Positions 18,473 to 27,541 of a stretch of DNA of 64,000 bases are shown one piece after another. Below the pieces are notes generated by a model. It was given only the letters and a program-made list of their open reading frames with translations. It was not told the DNA's origin and searched no databases. The translations under genes and the position numbers were made by a program. Origin of the DNA: Tardiphaga sp. 709 (GTDB taxonomy: Bacteria > Pseudomonadota > Alphaproteobacteria > Rhizobiales > Xanthobacteraceae). Each line of letters begins with the position of its first letter. The first letter of the stretch is position 1. The DNA lies in contig NZ_CP135529.1 of the NCBI RefSeq assembly GCF_032401055.1, positions 1,860,001 to 1,924,000 on the forward strand, given 5' to 3'.

Positions 18473-19484
18473 ATGGCGCCTGGCTCCTCCTCCCGCTCCG
18501 CGATGGAAATCGAACTGACCAAGCTCTCATCGCCCCGGATCTTCCTGGTCCGAATGCTGGTGTTTCTGGTGCTCTGCGGTCTGATCATGACCGTGCTCTA
18601 CAAGCAGATCGTTCTCGCTTTCTTCGCCAATCCCGGGCTCAACGCGCTGATCGGCGCGGTATTGGCGATCGGCATTATCCTGTCGTTCCGGCAGGTCATT
18701 CGGCTCTATCCGGAAGTCTCGTGGGTCAACAGCTTTCGGATTTCCGATCCTGGCCTAGCGCTCGACCGACGCCCGACCCTGCTGGCGCCGATGGCTGCGA
18801 TCCTTGGCGGCGAGCGTACCGGCCGTATGACCATCTCGCAGCAGACCATGCGGCATCTGCTCGATCTCGATCGCGACGCGCCTCGACGAATCCCGCGACA
18901 TCTCGCGCTATATGACCGGCCTCCTCGTCTTTCTCGGGCTGCTCGGCACCTTCTGGGGCCTGATCGAGACCGTTGGCTCCGTCGGCAAGGTGATCGAAGG
19001 CCTCAAGGTCGGCGGCGATGCCGGCTCGCTGTTCGACACGCTGAAGGAAGGCCTCGCCGCGCCGCTCGCCGGCATGGGCATCTCGTTCTCGTCATCGCTG
19101 TTCGGCCTCGCCGGCTCGCTGATCCTCGGCTTCCTCGACCTGCAATCCAGCCAGGCGCAAAACCGGTTCTATACAGATCTGGAAGACTGGCTCGCTTCCA
19201 CCGTAAAGGAATATTCCGGCGAGACAGCCCCCGTTACCTCATCCGGCACCCCGGCCGAGTTGCAGGATGCCATCGAGCGACTGCGCCGCTCGATCGAGGA
19301 CGGCAACAACAACCGCAGCACCACGACCGCCATGGCCAATCTCGCCGATGCAATCCAGAGTCTCGTCGCGCATATGCGCAGCGAGCAGGAGATGATCCGC
19401 GAATGGGCCGATGGTCAGGGCGAGCAGAGCCGCGAGATCAAGAAGCTGCTGGAACACATCGCTCGCCAACCTGAGAAGAACTGA
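18473..19484 (+). pseudogene. MotA/TolQ/ExbB-like proton channel, split by a one-base frameshift
   Basis: The first frame (ATG 18473 or 18503, the latter giving MEIELTKLSSPRIFLVRMLV) encodes two membrane helices and a cytoplasmic loop up to RHLLD near 18865. The second frame then carries the conserved channel helices MTGLLVFLGLLGTFWGLIET and LAAPLAGMGISFSSSLFGLA plus a cytoplasmic tail of about 80 residues. At 18861-18870, removing one base restores LLDSIATRLDESRDISRYMTG, so the lesion is a single insertion. The reconstructed protein would have about 336 residues. It is followed three bases later by the MotB-like partner. It could be a true mutation, a sequencing error or, less likely, programmed frameshifting. 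Confidence 0.75.
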
Positions 19485-19487
19485 TCG

Positions 19488-20519
19488 ATGGCATTGGCAC
19501 GCAATCGCCGCGGCTCTTCCGAATTCAACTACTGGCCGGGCTTCGTCGATGCGCTGTCGACGCTGGTGCTCGCGATCGTCTTCCTGCTGTCGATCTTCCT
19601 CGTCGTGCAATTCTATCTGTCACAGGAAGTCACCGGCAAGGACAAGGCGCTGGAGCAGCTCACCGCCAAGCTGGCTCAGCTGAACGATCTGCTGTCGCTG
19701 GAGAAGCTCGGCAAGCTCAATCTCGACGAACAGCTATCGCAGATGCGCGCCGGGCTGTCCGCCGCGGAATCGGAGCGCGACCGGATCAAGGGCCTGTATG
19801 ACGGCCTCGCCGGTGCCGGCTCCGATGCGGCAGGCCGCAACACTGAACTCAACAAGGCGCTGGATTCCGAGAAGCAGCTCTCCGCCCGTGCGCTGGCGCA
19901 GGTCGAGGTGCTGAACCAGCAGATCTCCGCGCTGCGCCGCCAGCTCGCGGCACTCGAAGAAGCGCTGGAAGCGTCCGAGAAACGAGACAAGGAATCGCAG
20001 GGCCGCATCGTCGATCTTGGCCAGCGCCTCAACGTCGCACTCGCGCAGCGCGTTCAGGAGCTGTCGCGCTATCGCTCCGAATTCTTCGGACGCCTGCGCG
20101 CCATTCTCGGCAACCGGCCGGACATTCGGGTGGCGGGCGACCGTTTCGTGTTTCAGTCGGAAGTGTTCTTCGACGCTGGTCAGGCATTATTGTTGCCGGA
20201 AGGCCGCGCCGAACTCGACAAGGTCGCTAGCGCGCTGATCGAGCTGGACAAGCAGATTCCATCCGAGATCGCCTGGGTGATGCGTGTCGACGGGCATACC
20301 GACTCGCGGCCGATCCTCAACAGCCCCCTGTTCAAGTCGAACTGGGAACTGTCATCGGCGCGTGCGATTTCGGTCGTGCAATATCTGATCTCGCTCGGCG
20401 TGCCCGCGCAGCGCCTCGTCGCCGCCGGCTTCGCCGAAAACCAGCCGCTGGATACGGCACAGACCGAAGAAGCGTACAAGCGCAACCGCCGCATCGAACT
20501 CAAGCTCACCGAGCGCTGA
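19488..20519 (+). CDS. MotB/OmpA-like peptidoglycan-binding motor subunit
   Basis: A 343-residue inner-membrane protein with one N-terminal transmembrane segment (GFVDALSTLVLAIVFLLSIF) holding an Asp at residue 21, in the place of the proton-binding Asp of MotB. A long coiled coil follows (about 45-195), then an OmpA-type peptidoglycan-binding domain (about 210-343) with VFFDAGQALLLPEG, RVDGHTDSRPI, NWELSSARAISVVQYL and RRIELKLTER. It pairs with the channel gene just upstream. No flagellar genes are nearby, so this looks like a separate ion-driven unit. It is not called MotB because the coiled coil is unusually long. Confidence 0.85.
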   Translation: MALARNRRGSSEFNYWPGFVDALSTLVLAIVFLLSIFLVVQFYLSQEVTGKDKALEQLTAKLAQLNDLLSLEKLGKLNLDEQLSQMRAGLSAAESERDRIKGLYDGLAGAGSDAAGRNTELNKALDSEKQLSARALAQVEVLNQQISALRRQLAALEEALEASEKRDKESQGRIVDLGQRLNVALAQRVQELSRYRSEFFGRLRAILGNRPDIRVAGDRFVFQSEVFFDAGQALLLPEGRAELDKVASALIELDKQIPSEIAWVMRVDGHTDSRPILNSPLFKSNWELSSARAISVVQYLISLGVPAQRLVAAGFAENQPLDTAQTEEAYKRNRRIELKLTER

Positions 20520-20523
20520 GGAC

Positions 20524-20970
20524 ATGCCCGAGCCATTCGAGTTGCGCCCCTATCGCGAGAGCGATGAAGACGCGTCCATCACTTTGTGGCTAGAGACATG
20601 GCGGCGGGCCTATCCGTCGATTAATTTCGACGCCCGCGTAGACTGGTGGCGCAACCGATGGCGCACCGAACTGGTACCCATAGCGCAGATCGTGGTTGCA
20701 GAGTGGGAGGGCGCGCTGGTCGGCTTCGTCACCATCGACGGCACGGGTTATCTCGATCAGTTGGTGGTCAGCCCCGCTCAATGGGGATCCGATGTCAGCC
20801 GCGCGCTGGTCGATGAAACCAAACGACTATCACCCACCGGCGTGACGCTGAAGGTCAATGCCGACAATATCCGCGCAATCAAATTCTATATACGCAACGG
20901 CTTCGTCAAAACGGGCGATGAAGTGAATACGTCAGGCCGTTCCGTCGACCTGATGGAATGGAAGCCTTGA
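20524..20970 (+). CDS. GNAT family N-acetyltransferase
   Basis: A 148-residue protein with the GNAT fold: N-terminal FELRPYRESDEDASITLWLE, central strand GALVGFVTIDGTGYLDQLVV leading to the acetyl-CoA loop (here AQWGSDVSRALVDE, a weak version of the Q/RxxGxG/A motif), and GVTLKVNADNIRAIKFYIRN-type motif B ending in a Tyr/Phe-rich helix. The substrate is unknown. It starts four bases after the MotB-like gene, so it is probably the last gene of that transcript. Confidence 0.85.
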   Translation: MPEPFELRPYRESDEDASITLWLETWRRAYPSINFDARVDWWRNRWRTELVPIAQIVVAEWEGALVGFVTIDGTGYLDQLVVSPAQWGSDVSRALVDETKRLSPTGVTLKVNADNIRAIKFYIRNGFVKTGDEVNTSGRSVDLMEWKP

Positions 20971-20989
20971 TCGGAGCCGTTGCTCTGGC

Positions 20990-22852
20990 TCACACCCCGA
21001 ACTGCAACCTTGCCAGCCTTGCATAAAGCCCGTTCGCGGCAACCAGCGACGCGTGGGTGCCCTGCTCGACGATGCGGCCATGATCCATGACGAGGATGCG
21101 ATCGCAGGACAGGACGGTGGCGAGCCGATGGGCGATCACCAGCGTGGTGCGGTGCTTCATCAGCTCTTCCAGTGCGGTCTGCACCAGCGTCTCGGATTCG
21201 GCATCGAGTGCAGACGTTGCTTCATCGAGCAGCAGCAAAGGTGCGTCGCGCAGGATGGCGCGTGCAATCGCAATGCGCTGACGCTGGCCGCCCGAGAGCG
21301 TGACGCCCCGTTCGCCGAGTTGCGCCTCGAATCCATCAGGCAGGCGGCGGATGAATTCGGTGGCATGCGCCAGTGATGCCGCGTGCTCGACTTCAGCGTC
21401 CGTCGCATCGGGACGACCGAAGCGGATGTTCTCGCGGGCGGTTGTTGCAAACACGACAGAGTCTTGCGGCACCAATGCGATGCGCTTGCGCAGTTCGCGC
21501 GGATCGGCGTCGCGGATCGGCACGCCATCGACCGAAATGGCGCCGCCCTTGGGATCGTAAAAGCGCAGCAGCAGATGAAAGAGCGTGCTCTTGCCGGCGC
21601 CGGACGGGCCGACGATGGCGACCTTTTCGCCAGCCTTCACCGACAGCGATACGCCAGCCGCCGACAGGATGTCCGGCCGGGTCGGATAGGCAAAGGAGAC
21701 GTTGTCGAACACGACGTCGCCGCGCGCGGGCTGCGGCAATGCCTGCGGCGATGCCGGGGCCACCACGGCGGATTTGACGTTCAGAATTTCGAACAGGCGC
21801 TCGGCCGCGCCCGACGCCGCCGAGATTTCGCCCCAGACTTCGCTGAGCTGGCCGAGGCTGGACGCGGCAAAGGCCGCATAGAGCACGAACTGGCCGAGCC
21901 GTCCCGGTGTCAGTGCGCCCGTCAACACATCATGCGAGCCGACCCAGAGAATGCCCACGACACTGGAGAACACGATAAAGATGATAACCGCGGTCAGCAC
22001 AGCGCGCGCACGGGTCGAGCCACGTGCGGCGTCATAGGCCTGCTCGACCTCCTTGCCGAAGCGCGCATTCGCCAACTGCTCGTTGGTATAGGCCTGCACG
22101 GTACGGATCGAACCCACGAGTTCGCCGGCATAGGCCGAGGCTTCCGCCAGCGTATCCTGCGCGTTGCGCGACAGACGCCGCACCCAGCGCCCGAAGGCTA
22201 CCAGCGGGATCACGATCAGCGGGATCGCCGCGAGCACGAAGCCGGAGAGCTTCGGGCTAGAAACGACCATCATGGCGGCGGCGCCGAGAAACAGCACGAG
22301 GTTGCGCAACGCGATGGATACGGACGCGCCGACCGCTGACTTGATCTGCGTAGTATCGGCCGTGAGCCGCGACACCAGTTCGCCGGAGCGCGACGTATCG
22401 AAGAACGACGGCGACAGCGCGGTGAGATGCTGGAACACATCGCGGCGCAGATCGGCGACGATGCGCTCGCCGATGGTCATGACGAGGTAGTAACGGGCCG
22501 CGCTGGCCAGCGCGAGCACGACCACCACAGCGATCATGACGCTGAAATAGTTGTTGATCATCGCGATGCCTTCGGGGCTGAAGCCGAAGTCGATCATCCG
22601 CCGTGCCGCCACAGGCACGACGAGCGTGGTCAAAGCCGCGATGGTCAATGACACCAGCGCCAGCAGGGCCCGGCCGCGATACCGCGCCACATAGGGCGCC
22701 AACGCCAGGAGCGGCCGCAATTTGGCTCGGCTGGGTTGTACCTGAGGCTCCACAACGGTATCCGCCAGCGACGGCTCCGGAAGCACCGGGTCGGGCTGCG
22801 GAAGCGTCGGCTTGGCCGCGCGGGGGATCTCAAGCCGTTCGACTGCACTCAT
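20990..22852 (-). CDS. ABC exporter, fused permease and ATPase (MsbA-related)
   Basis: A 620-residue half-transporter. Six transmembrane helices span about residues 55-340 and are followed by the ATPase domain: Walker [11 protein letters not shown]-loop VPQDSVVF, signature [14 protein letters not shown], Walker [13 protein letters not shown] and H-loop VIAHRL. Closest in style to the MsbA-related exporters of alphaproteobacteria; it should act as a homodimer in the inner membrane exporting a lipid or drug-like substrate. It is monocistronic, convergent with the GNAT gene and divergent from rpmE. Confidence 0.92.
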   Translation of the reverse strand: MSAVERLEIPRAAKPTLPQPDPVLPEPSLADTVVEPQVQPSRAKLRPLLALAPYVARYRGRALLALVSLTIAALTTLVVPVAARRMIDFGFSPEGIAMINNYFSVMIAVVVVLALASAARYYLVMTIGERIVADLRRDVFQHLTALSPSFFDTSRSGELVSRLTADTTQIKSAVGASVSIALRNLVLFLGAAAMMVVSSPKLSGFVLAAIPLIVIPLVAFGRWVRRLSRNAQDTLAEASAYAGELVGSIRTVQAYTNEQLANARFGKEVEQAYDAARGSTRARAVLTAVIIFIVFSSVVGILWVGSHDVLTGALTPGRLGQFVLYAAFAASSLGQLSEVWGEISAASGAAERLFEILNVKSAVVAPASPQALPQPARGDVVFDNVSFAYPTRPDILSAAGVSLSVKAGEKVAIVGPSGAGKSTLFHLLLRFYDPKGGAISVDGVPIRDADPRELRKRIALVPQDSVVFATTARENIRFGRPDATDAEVEHAASLAHATEFIRRLPDGFEAQLGERGVTLSGGQRQRIAIARAILRDAPLLLLDEATSALDAESETLVQTALEELMKHRTTLVIAHRLATVLSCDRILVMDHGRIVEQGTHASLVAANGLYARLARLQFGV

Positions 22853-23044
22853 GATTTATAACCGTTCTTGTCGTTGCCCTGAGATAGGCCGGAGCGGGCC
22901 CCGAGGCAAATGACCTAGGTCAATTGCCTGGGCAATGATCCACGACGGGAGTCCTTGTCTCCCGCACGTTCCTGCGATATAGAGCGGCCAAATCCGCCAT
23001 CGAAATCCCAGAGATTCAGGCGCCGGCGCGCCGAAGGAACCGTC

Positions 23045-23275
23045 ATGAAAGCCGAAATTCACCCGGATTATCATAACATTACGGTCGTTATGACCGATGG
23101 TACGGAGTATCAGACCCGTTCCACGTGGGGCAAGGAAGGCGACAAGCTGAACCTCGACATCGATCCGAGGTCGCACCCAGCCTGGACCGGTGGCACCACC
23201 CAGCTTCTTGACCGCGGAGGCCGCGTGTCGCGCTTCCAGAAGAAGTTCTCGGGCTTCCTCAAGAAGGAAGATTGA
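23045..23275 (+). CDS. rpmE: 50S ribosomal protein L31
   Basis: A 76-residue ribosomal protein: [20 protein letters not shown] at the start, [18 protein letters not shown] in the middle and a basic tail [13 protein letters not shown]. The zinc-binding CxxC found in many L31 proteins is absent, as is usual in alphaproteobacteria. The gene is monocistronic and followed by an intrinsic terminator. Confidence 0.96.
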   Translation: MKAEIHPDYHNITVVMTDGTEYQTRSTWGKEGDKLNLDIDPRSHPAWTGGTTQLLDRGGRVSRFQKKFSGFLKKED

Positions 23276-23321
23276 TCTTCACAAGGAAGATCGGCCTTTC
23301 AGGCTCATCCGATTGCCTTTC

Positions 23322-23354
23322 AAAACGCCTCTGCAGCCAGCAGGGGCGTTTTTC
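23322..23354 (+). terminator. Intrinsic terminator after rpmE
   Basis: AAAACGCCTCTGC pairs with GCAGGGGCGTTTT (one G-U pair) across a short loop and is followed by T residues. It lies about 47 bases after the rpmE stop. Confidence 0.88.
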
Positions 23355-23453
23355 GTTGCTGGCCGACATTGCCACGGCGGTACCTTAAAACCGCCTCCGT
23401 TGCCCTCCCAATAAGGTGCGCCACATCACCTTGCGCGGGGGCGCAACGAGACC

Positions 23454-24077
23454 ATGCCGACCAAGACCGGGCACCACCGCAAGAAGCCGCGCCAGGCGCG
23501 CTCCGTTGCGACCGTGGGAATCATTCTGGACGCCGCTGCCCTCGTGCTTGTGGATGAAGGATACGACCGGGCCACCACGAACCGGATTGCGGAGCGCGCC
23601 GGGGTCAGCATCGGATCGCTCTATCAGTATTTTCCAAACCGGGACGCGCTGTTCGGGGCCCTCCATGGCCGGACGGAAGCCCAAATGTCCGAAAATATCT
23701 GGCAGACCATTTCAGGATTCGAAGGGCTGGATCTGCGTGGGTTCGTCCGTTCCGGTCTGAACACCGCGATCGGCCAGCATGCCCGCGTGCTGCCGCTGCT
23801 GAAGGTCTTGATGGAAACCGCCTCCGGCCGCCCCCCTGTTCAATGGCCATTCGACCGCTTCCCGCAGCGGCAAGGGCTTTTGCGCGGCATGTTCGACAGC
23901 CATGCCGATGAATTACGCCCTGACTTCAATCGCGAAGCCGGAAGTTTCTTCATTCCGAGAATGGTCGGCTCGGCGCTCGATGCGGCGATCGCATTCCGTC
24001 CAGACGCCTTCGCCAATGGGGAGCTGGAACAGGAGCTGGATACGATGCTGTCATACTATCTGATCGGCGAGCGCTAG
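23454..24077 (+). CDS. TetR/AcrR family transcriptional regulator
   Basis: A 207-residue repressor-type protein. The N-terminal helix-turn-helix domain reads ILDAAALVLVDEGYDRATTN and RIAERAGVSIGSLYQYFPNR, which is textbook TetR. The C-terminal ligand domain has no recognisable signature. No obvious target gene is co-transcribed; the neighbours are rpmE upstream and the convergent MipA-like porin, so its regulon is unknown. Confidence 0.92.
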   Translation: MPTKTGHHRKKPRQARSVATVGIILDAAALVLVDEGYDRATTNRIAERAGVSIGSLYQYFPNRDALFGALHGRTEAQMSENIWQTISGFEGLDLRGFVRSGLNTAIGQHARVLPLLKVLMETASGRPPVQWPFDRFPQRQGLLRGMFDSHADELRPDFNREAGSFFIPRMVGSALDAAIAFRPDAFANGELEQELDTMLSYYLIGER

Positions 24078-24126
24078 AAACACGAGCTAGCGTGCGCCGT
24101 ATTGGCACGCTGTGCTATCGTACGAG

Positions 24127-24960
24127 CTATCGCACGCCGACATCGAACGAATAAGCGACGCCAAGGCCATAGGTGACCTGATTGGTCGACCCGCGGAATT
24201 TCACCAACGGACTGTCGGCGATGCTGCCGAGCAGCTTGTCATATTCGACATAGCCGCGCACTTCCCATTGCGGATCGAGCTTGTAGCGCAATTGCGCGCC
24301 CGCGCCGACCGAACTCGAGCCGCCCTTGGCGTCGTAGACTGGCAAACCTGACGCAAGCGCCTCGATATTGTTGACGCTGAAGTAAGTCTCCGCATATTTC
24401 GCATCCGTCACCCGGTAGCGCGGGCCAGCAGCAAAGGTCATCCGCTCGTTGAGCGGCACAATCACGTCGGCCGAGAAATCCGCGACGATGCCTTCGTGGC
24501 CACCGAGACCGCGGCGCAGTTCGGAGCGTAGGCGCAGCCAGTCGAAGGCGTAATATTCGGCGAAACCACCGAGTTCGACCGCGAAATCAACGTCCCTCAG
24601 ACCGCGCAGCTCACTGTGATCGGCGGCCTTGCGCGCTGCTTTATAGTTGCCGACCGGACCGGCGCGAAAGCCACCGACATCGATCAGAGCGAAGCTCGCA
24701 TTGTCGCGCATGCTCTTGAAGCGCGCCGGCGTCCCCGCCCGTCGGATCGAGATGATCGGCTTTGGCGCAAGTTCGGAGCTTCCCGCGCCTTCATAGGATG
24801 GCTGCATCTCGCCGCCGATCCCGACGGTCACGGTCCAGCCACCGGAGGCCGACGGCACGAAGGGCACCGATGGCAGCATCACCCCCGGATCAGCCGCGGC
24901 CGCAGCCGCCGGAAACGCCAATACACCGATGATACCGAACAGACGAGGAGACAAAGACAT
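24127..24960 (-). CDS. MipA/OmpV family outer-membrane protein
   Basis: A protein of about 277 residues with a signal peptide (MSLSPRLFGIIGVLAFPAAA, cleaved after AAAAA) and a beta-barrel pattern of alternating residues. It includes WTVTVGIGGEMQPSYEGAGS near the N-terminus, the SEL-x-GLGGHEG segment around 150-165 typical of MipA/OmpV proteins, and the aromatic C-terminal strand VTYGLGVAYSFDVGVR. The start at 24960 is chosen because the 18 extra upstream residues would precede a good signal peptide. MipA in E. coli scaffolds murein enzymes; the role of this copy is unknown. Confidence 0.85.
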   Translation of the reverse strand: MSLSPRLFGIIGVLAFPAAAAAADPGVMLPSVPFVPSASGGWTVTVGIGGEMQPSYEGAGSSELAPKPIISIRRAGTPARFKSMRDNASFALIDVGGFRAGPVGNYKAARKAADHSELRGLRDVDFAVELGGFAEYYAFDWLRLRSELRRGLGGHEGIVADFSADVIVPLNERMTFAAGPRYRVTDAKYAETYFSVNNIEALASGLPVYDAKGGSSSVGAGAQLRYKLDPQWEVRGYVEYDKLLGSIADSPLVKFRGSTNQVTYGLGVAYSFDVGVR

Positions 24961-25282
24961 CAGATTCCTACTTGGATCGGCGCGGATTTTCGTGTGGCCG
25001 CGCTTCAATGCCACACCGCTGCGATTGCCTCGTGCGACATGGAGTCACCGCAGCAATGCGAAGATAGCCGGCGCGACCTGTCTTCAAAACTCGCATTGCT
25101 CTCGGGCCAACGCTCTGGCTTCCTGTCGGGAAACCCTATGGCAGCAGTACTTTGCGGAAGATGAAGCCATTCGGGCAGTGGCATCGCTCACATTTCGGAG
25201 CAGCATGACAGTGATATCTGAACGAACGGATCGTCGCCGTCTGCGGCATCGCGCCGCACCGTTCGCAGCATCTCCGGCGGGC
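24961..25282. other. Intergenic region, nothing recognised
   Basis: About 320 bases between the MipA-like gene and the acyltransferase gene, both on the minus strand. Short open frames occur on both strands, but none has a recognisable product or a good ribosome-binding site. No terminator or promoter was identified. Confidence 0.4.
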
Positions 25283-26374
25283 TTATGCCTTCGCTGGGAC
25301 GTCGCCTCTCCGCGGGATGAACCGCTGCGTGATCCAGTTGCGCCCGGGCATCTCAATGAAGCGATAGCTGACTTCCGCGAGCGCCCAGATGATGGCGAAA
25401 CAGACCAGCGACGCGGCGATATAGACAGCCTCGGTCTGGCCTAAATGCCGCCAGGTCCTGATAGCGAAACTGACGAACAGCGGATGGATCAGATAGATCG
25501 AATACGAGATGATGCCAAGCCGGTAGACCAGCGCGTTGCCGAACAGCAGTTGCGCCATCCGGCCATCACGCGAGAGCACCGCGACCAGCGGGATGTACAG
25601 CAGATACATCAAGCGATCGCTGGCATCGGCGAGACCGACCGCGATGATGACGAGCGGCAGCGCGACCACCAAAATGTCCTGCACGCCCGCCGACAGTCGA
25701 TCGACCACATCCCCAAAGCGAAAGATCGCGAGGCCCAGCGTGAAGCCTCCCACCGCGCGCAGCAGCGGATAGAGCGAATTGCCGTTGACGACATCGAGCG
25801 GCCCACCCGAACCGCGGCCGCTGATGCTGACGGCATAGATGCCGAGCAACGCCACGATCACCGCGAGACCCGCGATCCACTTGCTGCCGCGCTGAGTTAA
25901 GGGCATCAGGATCGGCAGCAGCAGATAGGAGCCCATTTCGGCGCTCGCCGCCCAGGCCACGCCGATGATCGGGAAAATGTAGAGACCCCAGCCGGTCATC
26001 ATCAGCAGGTTGCCGGTCCAGTCCCAGGCCGAATACATCTCCAGCTTCTCGCCGGACAGACCGGCTGCGATCTTGGCGACATAGAACAGCCCGATGATGA
26101 AATAGGCTGGGTACAGCCGCGCGACCCGTTTCAGCATGAAGGTTGCGAACGCCTTTCCGGTCAGATGCAGGAACGCGTCGCGATAGGTCAGCGCCATCAC
26201 GTAGCCTGACAGCATGAAGAACAGGTCGACCAGCAGATAGCCGTAGGGAATGCGGAAGAACGAGCCGGTGCCGCCGGTTGCGAGCTGCACGTCACCGAAA
26301 TGATACACGACGATGACAGCGGCGGCGACGCCGCGCACGCCGGTCAATGCCCTGATATCGTCTGCCATCGCCAA
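25283..26374 (-). CDS. Acyltransferase family 3 membrane protein
   Basis: A 363-residue integral membrane protein with about ten transmembrane helices. Family motifs include the N-terminal IRALTGVRGVAAAVIVVYHF with the conserved catalytic-type histidine and GYLLVDLFFMLSGYVMAL. The C-terminal RFIEMPGRNWI is the usual end of this family. Such enzymes O-acylate cell-surface glycans, lipopolysaccharide, peptidoglycan or Nod factors. No glycan genes flank it, so the substrate is open. Confidence 0.88.
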   Translation of the reverse strand: MAMADDIRALTGVRGVAAAVIVVYHFGDVQLATGGTGSFFRIPYGYLLVDLFFMLSGYVMALTYRDAFLHLTGKAFATFMLKRVARLYPAYFIIGLFYVAKIAAGLSGEKLEMYSAWDWTGNLLMMTGWGLYIFPIIGVAWAASAEMGSYLLLPILMPLTQRGSKWIAGLAVIVALLGIYAVSISGRGSGGPLDVVNGNSLYPLLRAVGGFTLGLAIFRFGDVVDRLSAGVQDILVVALPLVIIAVGLADASDRLMYLLYIPLVAVLSRDGRMAQLLFGNALVYRLGIISYSIYLIHPLFVSFAIRTWRHLGQTEAVYIAASLVCFAIIWALAEVSYRFIEMPGRNWITQRFIPRRGDVPAKA

Positions 26375-26455
26375 TGCCCCCGCTTCAACCGCCTCATGTT
26401 TAGCGCATGAGCCGCGAGCGAGGAACAGCGTTCAGGGAATGCGAGGGACGCGCGA

Positions 26456-26968
26456 TCAGCGCTCGAATGCGGCCTTCAGGCGATTGAGCTGCGGCACCAG
26501 CGGATTGCCGATCGGGGCGTGCGTGGTGGTCGCGGCGTGGATCGAAACGTCGAGCCGACGAACCTTGGTCTGCAGCACCATCGAACGCGCGATCAGTATC
26601 TGCAGCTGCTCCGGCAGCTTGAGCAGCATTTCTTCCGGACTCGGATCGGCGGCGCTGAGCTTGACCTTGGTCTTTTCACGATTGGCCTGGGTCAGCGTCA
26701 TCTCGCCTTCCTTCACCGCACGGTGCAGCAGCAGCCATGAGGCAAGCTGCATGAGGCGGGTGGTGAGGCGCATGCTTTCGGTGGCGTAAGTCAGGCTGAC
26801 GGAGCGATCCAGTGCCTTGGCCTCGCTACGGCCGACGCCGTCGAGATAGGCTGCGGTCTCTTCGACCAGATCCATCCCCTCGCGAAACAAGGCGCCGAAG
26901 GCAGCAGAATTGGTCAGCCGCTCGCTGAACTGAACGAGAGCGGGTTCGCTGTGCAAACGATCCGACAT
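26456..26968 (-). CDS. rcdA: DUF1465 / RcdA-like protein
   Basis: A 170-residue helical protein matching DUF1465, the family of Caulobacter RcdA, an adaptor that helps ClpXP degrade CtrA during the cell cycle. The characteristic stretch is MRLTTRLMQLASWLLLHRAV followed by KEGEMTLTQANREKTKV. The start at 26968 (MSDRLHSEPAL) is preferred over 26986 because GAGG lies eight bases upstream of it. Involvement in CtrA turnover here is inferred from the family. Confidence 0.85.
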   Translation of the reverse strand: MSDRLHSEPALVQFSERLTNSAAFGALFREGMDLVEETAAYLDGVGRSEAKALDRSVSLTYATESMRLTTRLMQLASWLLLHRAVKEGEMTLTQANREKTKVKLSAADPSPEEMLLKLPEQLQILIARSMVLQTKVRRLDVSIHAATTTHAPIGNPLVPQLNRLKAAFER

Positions 26969-27140
26969 AGTTAACGCCTCACGCAAATGGTTTCGCAGCC
27001 AGCTCTGAACGGCGGGCTTATGATGAACAAATCATTACGCGTGCGTGCGTGAGAGTCCAGCGGCGTAAAATTAAAGAAGTATTTATGGTTTCCAACGCGA
27101 TTGAACGATCGCGGACGCCCCAAAAGAAGACATGAGTACC

Positions 27141-27237
27141 AAAAAAAGAGCCGCCGTTTCCGGCGGCTTTAAAGTTGATAACAGGGAGGCGTCAAACAGA
27201 GTGGACAGGAGCCACTCGGTGTCCAAACAAGGACAAT
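27141..27237 (-). ncRNA. Candidate trans-acting sRNA, three hairpins (resembles the mmgR/suhB alphaproteobacterial family)
   Basis: On the minus strand a transcript starting near 27237 would fold into SL1 TGTCC-N6-GGACA (27235-27220), SL2 GAGTGG-N7-CCACTC (27217-27199), an unpaired linker with CGCCTCCCTGTTATCAAC (27192-27175), and an intrinsic terminator: AGCCGCCG-GAAA-CGGCGGCT (27168-27149) followed by CTTTTTTT. A promoter fits: TTACGC (27272-27267), 17 bases, CATATT (27249-27244). CCTCCCT in the linker is an anti-Shine-Dalgarno sequence, a hallmark of Hfq-dependent rhizobial sRNAs. The family link is from memory and should be checked with Rfam models. Confidence 0.6.
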
Positions 27238-27243
27238 TTAAGT

Positions 27244-27272
27244 AATATGCGAGAAAGCTTAATTGCGCGTAA
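27244..27272 (-). promoter_or_regulatory. Putative sigma-70 promoter of the sRNA
   Basis: Minus-strand -35 TTACGC and -10 CATATT are separated by exactly 17 bases, close to the alphaproteobacterial consensus TTGACG/CTATAT. The predicted start lies seven or so bases downstream at the 5' hairpin of the sRNA. Confidence 0.45.
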
Positions 27273-27392
27273 ATGCGCGGGCTTTCTTCACGATCCGTTT
27301 GCCATGCTAAGCGTCGCAATATGTCTCGGAATGAGACAATGTCGGGATCGTGATTGAAGGAAGCGTCGGCGGTATTTTGCAGGCCTCTCGTC

Positions 27393-27509
27393 CGTCATTG
27401 CGAGCGGAGCGAAACAATCCGGTCTTTCTTCGCGTATGGCTTCCGGATTGCCACGTCGGTTCGCTAAAAGGAAAGCTGCAGGGCAGCTTTCCTTGACCTC
27501 TCAATGACG
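27393..27509. repeat. Long palindromic dispersed repeat (CGTCATTGCGAG type)
   Basis: The element opens with CGTCATTGCGAGCGGAGCGA and AACAATCC, and closes with GGATTGCC, TCGGTTCGCT and finally CAATGACG, forming an imperfect 117-base palindrome. The pattern is the abundant intergenic palindrome familiar from Bradyrhizobium and Rhodopseudomonas genomes. Within it, GGAAAGCTGC-N3-GCAGCTTTCC (27470-27492) followed on the minus strand by TTTT could end the DUF1192 transcript. Confidence 0.75.
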
Positions 27510-27541
27510 GCAGAAGCCGGAAAGCGCCGTTCAATAGCCCG

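Noticed and set aside
18503-20519. Zorya-type anti-phage defence (ZorA/ZorB)
   Set aside because: Only the MotA/MotB-like pair is present; there is no ZorC, ZorD or ZorE gene and the flanks are housekeeping genes.
25084-25356. 90-codon minus-strand frame between the acyltransferase and MipA genes
   Set aside because: It overlaps the end of the acyltransferase gene, is Arg/Ser-rich and matches nothing I recognise.
27083-27319. 78-codon minus-strand frame over the sRNA region
   Set aside because: It reads through the terminator hairpin and SL1-SL2 structure, and has no ribosome-binding site or recognisable product.
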